Made by a program: the position numbers and the translations under genes. From CBFHMJ01 sp965656875 (lineage in GTDB: Bacteria > Pseudomonadota > Gammaproteobacteria > Enterobacterales > Alteromonadaceae), in contig CBFHMJ010000015.1 of assembly GCA_965656875.1 (NCBI GenBank), positions 91,526-155,525 of the forward strand: a stretch of 64,000 nt of DNA, given 5' to 3'. The notes below the pieces were generated by a model. It was not told the DNA's origin. It made no database searches and saw nothing but the letters and a program-made list of their open reading frames with translations. Each line of letters opens with the position of its first letter. The stretch's first letter is position 1. This document shows positions 56,698 through 64,000 of this stretch, one piece after another.

Positions 56698-56772
56698 TGC
56701 TGAATGTGACTGATGTTATTACTTAAATGTTCCAGATACGAAACTATATATTACTTATTACGCAATAAATGC

Positions 56773-56800
56773 TTTTCATGAAAGGGTATTGTTGTATAAT
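56773..56800 (+). promoter_or_regulatory. sigma-70-like promoter of the giant SpvB/RHS gene
   Basis: Perfect -10 TATAAT at 56795-56800 with a TTTTCA -35-like hexamer at 56773-56778 and a 16-nt spacer. Predicted transcription start about 56806, which would give a leader of about 165 nt beginning just before the first hairpin. Confidence 0.55.
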
Positions 56801-56811
56801 TTTCAAGCTTT

Positions 56812-56968
56812 GAAGAACGCACCATACTGACTGATGGTGTAGTCTTCAGGGCTGAAATAGAACTCAGGCAACATACATGGCAACGGAATAAAACGGACGT
56901 AGCCAGTTAGGAATCGCACAGGAATGCTGGCAGCTCCTGTGCTGTATTGATGTAACAGGAACAGGAGC
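56812..56968 (+). promoter_or_regulatory. structured 5' leader with mutually exclusive hairpins
   Basis: Hairpin 1 pairs 56812-56825 with 56834-56847 (GAAGA/TCTTC outer, ACCAT/ATGGT inner). Hairpin 2 pairs GCACAGGA (56916-56923) with TCCTGTGC (56935-56942), extended by an inner GCT/AGC. An alternative stem pairs GCTCCTGT (56933-56940) with ACAGGAGC (56961-56968), which covers the AGGAG ribosome site of the start at 56973. Hairpin 2 and the alternative stem share 56935-56940, so only one can form. It matches no riboswitch class that I recognise. Confidence 0.5.
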
Positions 56969-56972
56969 AGTT

Positions 56973-59900
56973 ATGTTGAGAGAACTGTCTCGCAATGCAA
57001 AGCGTGCATTGCCATCACTTCTTACCGGATTTACCTTTCTTTCCCTTTCGGGTTTTTCAACAGGTTCTTATGCAGCGCAAGACGCTGTGTTGCATGTCGA
57101 ACACGAACTTAGCGCTCAGGAAAGAGTCGCGCTGACACAAATTCCAACAATTGATACGCGTGATACAACGTCATTGTCGACTTCAGCTTCAAGCGTATCG
57201 ACAGGTACATCCGCACAACAAATTAAGTCATCGACCTGGGTGCCAGTTTATAACAATGGCATCGTTATCTTCGTGCCAAATCCGGGATTAAGTGCTGTAT
57301 TCAATGAGCATTTCTATTACGGCAATACTGCCGAATTACAATTAGAAAAACCCGGTGCAGCATCTTCCTTCTATTATCAGGTATCTCAATATGATGGCTC
57401 GAACTGGAATGAAGGTGCCTGGCAATGTCAGCTTGCATCATCATTAACGGGTAATGGTGATGTTCTCTCAATTACAAATCTGACATCAGGCCGTTATAAA
57501 GTGAGTGTTGCGCCAGTAATGGCGAACGAAGCGTGCGATGTAGCTGCCTATAATGCAGGTCAACTGGTTGCTGCAGAGCCTGTAACCAGTAATGACTTTA
57601 TGGTCATCAGCCATTCAACGCTTGATTACACCGATGGTCAGCAAATTCAGGCATCCTTACAACAAGGAAGCTCAAATGGTAAAGCAAACTACAATCTTGA
57701 ACTTACCTGGCCTCAGGTAACGGGTGCAGACAATCAGCGCCTTACTCTCTATAAAAATCATGTAGCGTACAGTCTGCCAGATGTAACGCCATCCACTTAT
57801 CAAACCGCGCTGTCAGGTGACGGGTACTATCCAGTCGAGGATACCTTTGATGTCGCAACGGGCACCTTCTCTCAACATACTGGTGCCGGAGATTATTCTT
57901 TTGCTGTTCGTTACTGTTTTGATGGATTGTGTTCTAAACCCATCAGTTATGAAAACACATTAACGGTAAAACCACTGGCGCCAGAATATTTCTGGGCCGA
58001 TGCTAAAAGTTCAGCGCCCCAACTGGCGGAAGGTATTATTCAGTTCGTTTGGGAAGTTGATGCAAGAACGGAGACATTTGCGATAGCGGAGCTGGTTAAT
58101 CGTATTACCCGCACCACGCTGAATGTTGAACTCGCTAAAAACAAACCAGAAGTCTTTATTGCATCAGGTGGTGAAGTCACGTCAACCAATGATGGCAGAA
58201 CCGTTAAGTACAAATATATCCTGCCAAGAACGACAGCAGGGTTATATACCTACCAACTGCAAACCTGTGCCCCGGTCTGTAATGACAGTTTTGTCTGGCA
58301 CGATCCTGATCCGCGCTTTGATTTGTCTATCAACCTTGAGGGTACAGAGCCATACGGTGAGATTGATCCGTATGTGCCGGGTTCCGATGTTATAACCGGA
58401 TGGGCATTTGATAATGATGCAGTAAACGGATTAACAACGGTTCAGCTATTCCATAATGGTCAGCCTAAAGGTTCTGCGGTCAACGCTGATCAGTATCATG
58501 GTCGTGCCGGTAATAACAACGGTTTCGCGATTCGCAATATTGAAACCCTGCTTCAGGGTGTTGATGTTACTCAGGCATTTTCAGTTGATATCAAAGCCTG
58601 GGACCAAAACAGCTCAACACCGGGATATATTTCAATTGGCACCCTGAATATTGCTGACTTTATTAATGAACCAGCGGTTGTTCAGGACGACAGTGTTGAT
58701 GTACTTAGTAACACCGTTGTTGATATTAACGTTATCCATAACGATAGCGATCCGGATGGTTACATTGTGGCGCCAGCCATTGAAAAATCGGTGCCTGCAA
58801 CCTTTGGTACGTTGCAAGTTCAGACTGACAGAACCGTTCGTTTCACACCTGCTGGCGAGCCGCCAGCCGCCTTTGCATCCTTTACTTATCGTGTTATGGA
58901 TCAGTTAGGGATTTATTCTGAACCTGCGACAGTTACCATTAACTTCATTGACTATAATCGTGCGCCGGTGCTGTCTGATTTAGGTGATATTTCGACAACA
59001 GAAGATATCGCACCTCCTCCAGTGACGGTTGGCGTTCATGACGCGGACACTTCTACTTATAAACTGTCCTTATCAGCAACATCATCAAATCTCAGTGTCA
59101 TTCAACCGTCCGGTATTAACTTCTCAGGTAGCGGTACTTCTCGTCAGATGCAGCTGGCACCAGTCGCAAATGGATCTGGCACGGCAATCATTACAGTGAC
59201 ACTGTCTGATGGTCAAAAAACAGCTTCTAAATCGTTTAAATTCACTGTTCATGGCGTCAATGATGCGCCACAGGCAAACAATGACTTCTTTAATCTCGGT
59301 CAGGCTGCCCGTGATTTAAACGTACTGGCAAATGATACGGATGCAGAAAATGACGCATTGTCGATAGAAGCCATTACGACCCAGCCTGCTCATGGGCAGG
59401 TGACGGTGAATAACCGTTTGTCGGTTATCTACACGCCAAATGCGGGCTATACCGGCAGTGACAGTTTCTTCTATCAGATCTCTGACGGCTCACAAACCAG
59501 CATCGCGGAAGTCGTGGTTCAGGTGGGTAATGGTCTTGAAGCTGTTGATGACATGATCTCAACTCAGGCTGGTTCGACACAGAATATCGTTATTCCTGTG
59601 CTGGATAATGACATCAATGTTGATGCAACAACGACAGTAAACCTGATTACCAGTGGCGGGGCCAGTGCTTCTGCCGGTATCCAGTCTGTAGGCGTATTTA
59701 AACAAGTCAGACGAGCGGTTAAAACATTAAATACCAGCAGCGGTTCTGCCTGGGTTAATCCGGACAACACGATTACCTTCAAACCGTTAGACCTTGCGGC
59801 GGGTCGTGAATGTATGAACTACGAGGCAGTCAAAGGTACGGAGCGCAGTATTGCGGAAGTTTGTGTCTTGATTGAGTCGGTTGCCGTTGCGGATAACTAT

Positions 59901-62900
59901 GATATTGAATTGAACACAGCGACAGATCTGGACGTTCTGCAAAACGATTTACTGTATGGGCAGCATGATTTCCGAGTCTTTATTACTCGCCAGCCATCTC
60001 AGGGCACGGCCAGTAATGTAACCTTACCTAACGGTCGCCGTGGTATTCGTTATACACCAAATAATAACTACATTGGCGCAGATTCAATTCGTTATCGAGT
60101 GCTGTATGCCGGTCTGACAACTGATGCTGTCACTGTTAATCTGAATGTTGCTACTGGTACGACGTTGCCAGAAGTACCAACAGGTTTCCTGGTCAGTAAA
60201 GGAGAGTTGGCTGATAGCATTGCGGTTAGCTGGAATAATAACGGCGCTGGCTTCTCTTATGAGTTACAGCACCATACGGCAGCATCAGCAATCGCTGATC
60301 CTGATTCGATTATTGACAGTAACTGGCAAACAGAATCAGCGCCAGGCAGCACACTGACGGCCTATGAGCTGGCCAGTGTCGCAGACGGCCATCATTACTT
60401 CAGAGTCAGAGCTTGTCTGGTCAGTAACGCCGCTGTTTGTTCTGGTTGGGCAAAAGTGGTATCGCTGGTCATTACTGACGGAAATAGTGGTGACGATGAT
60501 GATGCGGGTGTTCCGGGCGTTTCCGGACCTGATCCAACATCAGACCAAATATCGTTGTCGGCGGGTGAATTCCGTGTGGATGAAAGCGGAGCAGCCACCT
60601 GGCAAATGCCTCTGGCAGTGCTGCCGGGGATCTCTGGTGTGCAACCTCAACTGGGTGTTTCATACAGTTCGGCGGCGGGTAATGGCCCGATGGGAATGGG
60701 TTGGTCACTGAGCGGACTTTCTGCGGTGATGCGTTGTCGCCAGACCTTGCTCCAGGATAATACGATTGAACCGGTAACACTGACGGATGATGATCGTTTC
60801 TGTCTGGACGGTCAGCGTCTGATACTGGTTAGTGGTACACATGCTACGAATGGCGCAGAATACCGTACTCAGATCGACTCTCAAACGAAAGTGGTCTTTA
60901 ACAAATCCACAACTTCGCCTGCTGGCTATTTCGAAGTTTTCAGACCGGATGGTTCACTGGGTACTTATGGTGCCAGCGACAATAGTTTGATTACCGACGG
61001 TGATAATAATGGTGTTCGTTGGGCGCTTTCCTTTATCGATGATAATACCCGAATTGCTTCTCACCGTATTACCTTTGACTACCTGAATGATAATGCGTTT
61101 GGTGAGCAATCTCTGTTACCAGAGACTGTAAGCTGGAGCGGTAACACGGTTGTTTATTCTTATCGTTCGCTCGAAGAAACAAAACGTAAAGACTTTGCAC
61201 AAGCCTGGATTGCAGGTGTACAGGTAAGTAATGGTGCGTTGCTGGATCATATCGTCGTTAATAACCATGGCGGCCTGGCAATTCGTAGTTATCATTTTGA
61301 TTATCTGGAAGAAAGCAATAGTCATATTCAACAGTTACAGTCGATTACCGAGTGTAACGGAAGCCTGAATGGAACCTGTCTACCGGCGACAACGTTCAGT
61401 TGGAGTTCGGTTTCTCATGGACTGTATGGCAGTAAAACAACGTCTGATGTTACCGGCACCGGTCTGCTCGCTGGCGCACAACCGCTTTCTCTGAATGGTG
61501 ATTCTTTCCCGGATATGGCGTGGTTACTCGTAGAAGGCAGTACTTACACTATGCATTTTGCACTGGCGAACCGGGTTGGTGAATATTCAACAACTGGCGC
61601 ACCGGGCAGTTACAGTTTCCAGATCAATGAAGATGCCCCTCGCTGGCAGACAATGGATGTAGATGGCGATGGTCTGACTGAGCTGCTGGTAAAAACAAAG
61701 CAAAGCGGCAGTACGGAGAAAGATAGCTGGAAAGTTGTTCGACGTGAGAATGGTAGCTGGATAGCCTCAGATCTGGGTATTACTGATACAGCATTGCACA
61801 CTTATGACATTACGGGCGATGGTCGGGCAGATATTCTTTACCGTGATAACGCCAGCTGGCAGGTGAGAATGCGCCGTAATAATCCGGCACAGCCGTCAGG
61901 TTTTGATAGCTGGCAGGAAATTAAACTTCCGCTTGAAAGTTTCACCAGCTGGGATGAAACAACGGGAGATGATGATGCATTAATGGCAGTCATCAACCAG
62001 GATGCACTGGAGGATTTACCAGGAGGCGGTAGCCTGAAAACCGGGTATTATCCGTTTGATGTGGGCCTTGCCATTATCAATGGTCAGGTTGGTGACAATA
62101 CTGCTGGTGGCTTGTGTCAGCCAAATACCCCTAAAAATGTCGGTGATCAGTTAACGTCAGACAATCCATTTTCTACCGGACTTGAACAATCAGCTGAAGT
62201 CTTAATTGCACCACAATTCTCTGCGGGTGGTGTACACCCCTACGACTTCAACGGCGACGGTATGGCCGATCTGTTGATGAAGTTTATGCGCATTGATGTG
62301 GTTGAAGGGAATGGCGATTGTGTTGAGCTGTTCCAGATAGCGCATTATTACGAAGCCTTTATCGCTTCATACGATAATAACAATGTGCCGAAATATGAAA
62401 GCTGGGGCTTGTTGTCTGATCCACGACTACAACCTGACAGTATTCAGACTGGCCTGTTCAAAGCCAACGAAGAAAAACTCACCAGTCAGGACGTGAACGG
62501 TGATGGTTACTTCGACCTGTTGTACTTTGATGCGGATGAAAAAGTCTGGAAGCTGCGTTACTCCGACGGTACGCAATTCCTGGCGGCTGAGACCATCAGT
62601 GGTGTGATGGGCACGGATGAGCAGGATGATATTTTCCCGACCCGTGATAAAGATGATTATGTTGCCACTCAGCTGGCGGATGTGACCAACGATGGCCGCG
62701 CTGACCTGGTGTACTACAACAAACCGAAAAAACGCTGGTACTACCATACCTTTGACGGTACCACATTCGGTGAGGCACACATCTGGTTACACGAAGACCT
62801 CGGCGATAATCAGCCGATGCTGATGGATGTGGACGGTGACGGTCTGCTCGGTATGGTGCAGGTAGATTACCCGAATAAAGATATACTGGTGCGCCGGGAC

Positions 62901-64000
62901 AGCTTTACCACACCGACCTTTAAAGGCCGGATACGCACAATCACCAGTGGCTTTGGTGCAAAAACCACCATTACCTACACGCCGATGAGTGACAGCGCGG
63001 TGTACACGAAAGGCACTGACGGTCATCTGCTCAGCGTGGACAACGGACCGGTGTATGACCTGCCGGGCAGTGGTTATCTGGTGTCATCCGTGTCCAGTGA
63101 GCTGCCGTACACGGATGCCGGTGGCACCCATCATGCCAATAACACTGTGTCAGTGAACTATCACTACCAGGGACTGCGAATTCAGGGCGGCGGTCGTGGC
63201 TCGCTGGGCTTTGAAACCATTAAAACCACAGACCCGCAAACCGGGGTGAAAACGGTCACCACGTATTCTCAGGTCTGGCCGACGGTCGGTATGCCACTGC
63301 GCACGGTGCGCACGTTAGTCGACGGTAACACGGACCACCTGCTGTCTGATGCCACCAATACCCTGGCAACGTTATCGCTGGAAGGTGGCAACACCGTCTT
63401 CCCGTATATTCAGCAGTCGGTGGAGAAACAGTACACGCTGCAAAGTGACAGCAACACGTCGGTACACGCCTCGACCATTACCACCACCAACAGCTATGAC
63501 ACCGTTCAGGCGGCAGGCCGGGATAATCACGCCAACCTTCGTCAGATGGTGGTTCGCACCGCCCGGGCGGATGAATCCGACATACACACGGTTACCACCA
63601 CCAACAGTTACGATGATAACGTCGATAACTGGTGGCTGGCCCGGTTAACCGCATCAACCGTGATTCATCAGCGTACCGGTCAGACCGATATCACCCGTAA
63701 AAGTGGTTTTGAATACGACACCGATACCGGCATGTTATCTGCTGAAATCATCGAGCCGGATTCATCGGATAATTCGGTCTACCTGAAAACGGCCTACACA
63801 CGGGACGCTCACGGTAACATTACCGCCAAAGCCCTGTGCAGCCTGCATTATGCGTCAACCTGTGGCACCGAAGCAGACCCGCTCAGTAAAAACCATGCTG
63901 ACGGTGATGAACAGCGTATCTATCAGGTCAACCGCACCACGTATGATGCGGCCGGTCGTTACCCGGTCAGCACCGCCAACGCGAAATACACCCTGCAAAC
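56973..64000 (+). CDS. giant secreted SpvB/RHS-type protein with cadherin-like and FG-GAP repeats (right-truncated)
   Basis: The frame is open from the ATG at 56973 (AGGAG site 5 nt upstream) to the window edge: at least 2342 codons. Signal peptide (1-35, ending SYAA). Then a beta-rich region, cadherin-like/Big_9-type domains (about 563-660, 769-853 and 970-1046; for example VLANDTDAENDALS and YTPNAGYTGSDSFFYQ), an Fn3-like domain (about 1065-1163), an acidic linker, and the SpvB-type N-terminal domain (from about 1193: VQPQLGVSYSSAAGNGPMGM, GWSLSGLSAVMRC). Six FG-GAP/VCBS-type DxxGDG repeats follow (about 1562-1960), then the TcdB/RHS junction (FGAKTTITYTPMSDSAVYTK) and the beginning of the YD/RHS region. 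Such proteins form RHS shells, often with a variable C-terminal toxin; here that end is outside the window. The role as toxin, adhesin or wall-associated protein is undecided. Confidence 0.9.
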   Translation, partial: MLRELSRNAKRALPSLLTGFTFLSLSGFSTGSYAAQDAVLHVEHELSAQERVALTQIPTIDTRDTTSLSTSASSVSTGTSAQQIKSSTWVPVYNNGIVIFVPNPGLSAVFNEHFYYGNTAELQLEKPGAASSFYYQVSQYDGSNWNEGAWQCQLASSLTGNGDVLSITNLTSGRYKVSVAPVMANEACDVAAYNAGQLVAAEPVTSNDFMVISHSTLDYTDGQQIQASLQQGSSNGKANYNLELTWPQVTGADNQRLTLYKNHVAYSLPDVTPSTYQTALSGDGYYPVEDTFDVATGTFSQHTGAGDYSFAVRYCFDGLCSKPISYENTLTVKPLAPEYFWADAKSSAPQLAEGIIQFVWEVDARTETFAIAELVNRITRTTLNVELAKNKPEVFIASGGEVTSTNDGRTVKYKYILPRTTAGLYTYQLQTCAPVCNDSFVWHDPDPRFDLSINLEGTEPYGEIDPYVPGSDVITGWAFDNDAVNGLTTVQLFHNGQPKGSAVNADQYHGRAGNNNGFAIRNIETLLQGVDVTQAFSVDIKAWDQNSSTPGYISIGTLNIADFINEPAVVQDDSVDVLSNTVVDINVIHNDSDPDGYIVAPAIEKSVPATFGTLQVQTDRTVRFTPAGEPPAAFASFTYRVMDQLGIYSEPATVTINFIDYNRAPVLSDLGDISTTEDIAPPPVTVGVHDADTSTYKLSLSATSSNLSVIQPSGINFSGSGTSRQMQLAPVANGSGTAIITVTLSDGQKTASKSFKFTVHGVNDAPQANNDFFNLGQAARDLNVLANDTDAENDALSIEAITTQPAHGQVTVNNRLSVIYTPNAGYTGSDSFFYQISDGSQTSIAEVVVQVGNGLEAVDDMISTQAGSTQNIVIPVLDNDINVDATTTVNLITSGGASASAGIQSVGVFKQVRRAVKTLNTSSGSAWVNPDNTITFKPLDLAAGRECMNYEAVKGTERSIAEVCVLIESVAVADNYDIELNTATDLDVLQNDLLYGQHDFRVFITRQPSQGTASNVTLPNGRRGIRYTPNNNYIGADSIRYRVLYAGLTTDAVTVNLNVATGTTLPEVPTGFLVSKGELADSIAVSWNNNGAGFSYELQHHTAASAIADPDSIIDSNWQTESAPGSTLTAYELASVADGHHYFRVRACLVSNAAVCSGWAKVVSLVITDGNSGDDDDAGVPGVSGPDPTSDQISLSAGEFRVDESGAATWQMPLAVLPGISGVQPQLGVSYSSAAGNGPMGMGWSLSGLSAVMRCRQTLLQDNTIEPVTLTDDDRFCLDGQRLILVSGTHATNGAEYRTQIDSQTKVVFNKSTTSPAGYFEVFRPDGSLGTYGASDNSLITDGDNNGVRWALSFIDDNTRIASHRITFDYLNDNAFGEQSLLPETVSWSGNTVVYSYRSLEETKRKDFAQAWIAGVQVSNGALLDHIVVNNHGGLAIRSYHFDYLEESNSHIQQLQSITECNGSLNGTCLPATTFSWSSVSHGLYGSKTTSDVTGTGLLAGAQPLSLNGDSFPDMAWLLVEGSTYTMHFALANRVGEYSTTGAPGSYSFQINEDAPRWQTMDVDGDGLTELLVKTKQSGSTEKDSWKVVRRENGSWIASDLGITDTALHTYDITGDGRADILYRDNASWQVRMRRNNPAQPSGFDSWQEIKLPLESFTSWDETTGDDDALMAVINQDALEDLPGGGSLKTGYYPFDVGLAIINGQVGDNTAGGLCQPNTPKNVGDQLTSDNPFSTGLEQSAEVLIAPQFSAGGVHPYDFNGDGMADLLMKFMRIDVVEGNGDCVELFQIAHYYEAFIASYDNNNVPKYESWGLLSDPRLQPDSIQTGLFKANEEKLTSQDVNGDGYFDLLYFDADEKVWKLRYSDGTQFLAAETISGVMGTDEQDDIFPTRDKDDYVATQLADVTNDGRADLVYYNKPKKRWYYHTFDGTTFGEAHIWLHEDLGDNQPMLMDVDGDGLLGMVQVDYPNKDILVRRDSFTTPTFKGRIRTITSGFGAKTTITYTPMSDSAVYTKGTDGHLLSVDNGPVYDLPGSGYLVSSVSSELPYTDAGGTHHANNTVSVNYHYQGLRIQGGGRGSLGFETIKTTDPQTGVKTVTTYSQVWPTVGMPLRTVRTLVDGNTDHLLSDATNTLATLSLEGGNTVFPYIQQSVEKQYTLQSDSNTSVHASTITTTNSYDTVQAAGRDNHANLRQMVVRTARADESDIHTVTTTNSYDDNVDNWWLARLTASTVIHQRTGQTDITRKSGFEYDTDTGMLSAEIIEPDSSDNSVYLKTAYTRDAHGNITAKALCSLHYASTCGTEADPLSKNHADGDEQRIYQVNRTTYDAAGRYPVSTANAKYTLQ

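Larger units (their letters stand above)
56631..56972. other. divergent regulatory region and structured leader of the giant SpvB/RHS gene
   Basis: 342 nt containing, in order: a quasi-palindromic LysR-type operator candidate, a sigma-70-like promoter, a 5' hairpin, a five-codon ATG frame at 56877-56891 (Met-Ala-Thr-Glu-stop) and two competing hairpins ending at the ribosome site of the 56973 gene. These parts are listed separately. Confidence 0.55.

Noticed and set aside
56803..56972. Known riboswitch class (cyclic di-GMP GEMM was considered because of partial GGACG and GCC matches)
   Set aside because: The conserved GEMM core, GAAA tetraloop receptor arrangement and second-stem motif are not present.
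58123..58908. Several short plus- and minus-strand frames of 60-90 codons
   Set aside because: All lie within the uninterrupted giant frame from 56973 and lack ribosome sites or domains.
60395..63648. Further 60-120-codon frames inside the giant gene
   Set aside because: They are out-of-frame shadows of the SpvB/FG-GAP/RHS coding sequence, especially in its GC-richer end.

Overview
The window looks like chromosomal DNA of a free-living, probably marine, gammaproteobacterium with mid-range GC content. The evidence is a complete type II secretion (gsp) operon, a GlyGly-CTERM secreted protease, an SSS-fused hybrid kinase next to an acetate-type symporter, and a block of core genes (feoAB, nfuA, comF, bioH, tex, greB, ompR-envZ, pckA, hslO-hslR) whose order resembles the E. 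coli 76-min region and the Shewanella/Vibrio equivalents. I cannot name the genus. I see no rRNA, tRNA, CRISPR array, insertion sequence or prophage.

Layout. 1-1344: feoB (runs off the left edge) and feoA with a candidate Fur box. 1813-2886: an exported serine beta-lactamase-like protein that has lost all three catalytic motifs. 2957-12647: an acetate/pyruvate-type block: LrgB-LrgA, a DEDDh exonuclease, a cNMP/CBS/nucleotidyltransferase regulator, a sodium:solute symporter with its small DUF4212 partner, and the divergent SSS-PAS-kinase-receiver protein (CrbS/MxtR type). 12670-19584: a FlxA-like coiled-coil protein, a secreted subtilase, a lipoprotein version of CreA, an OmpR-type two-component pair, a GNAT acetyltransferase and a membrane-anchored DJ-1/PfpI protein. 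19823-23140: an unrecognised 294-aa protein followed by an orphan AT-ER fusion of the trans-AT polyketide PksE type whose acyltransferase half lacks its catalytic residues. 23217-36481: nfuA, an M14 peptidase, comF, bioH, a flagellar-C-terminus-like small protein paired with a SprA-type HExxH protein, tex, greB, ompR, envZ and pckA. 36895-42027: a 1710-aa subtilase with PKD-like repeats and a GlyGly-CTERM tail, lying between pckA and hslO-hslR. 44056-55688: gspCDEFGHIJKLMN. 55776-64000: a LysR regulator divergent from a giant, right-truncated SpvB/RHS-type secreted protein (at least 2342 aa).

How the parts fit. The T2SS is the expected exporter of secreted proteins with Sec signals such as the subtilases and the M14 peptidase, and the GlyGly-CTERM protease fits T2SS plus rhombosortase processing. 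The kinase opposite the symporter fits acetate-switch control. The giant SpvB/RHS gene has its own regulatory architecture: a divergent LysR gene, a quasi-palindromic operator candidate, a promoter with a consensus -10, and a long leader containing two mutually exclusive hairpins, one of which covers the ribosome binding site.

Most notable items: the orphan AT-ER protein with a dead acyltransferase, the potentially bistable leader of the giant SpvB/RHS gene, the compositional break inside that gene, and the acidic and glycine-rich insertions in pseudopilins GspH and GspJ. All family assignments were made by eye from motifs; no database search was run.
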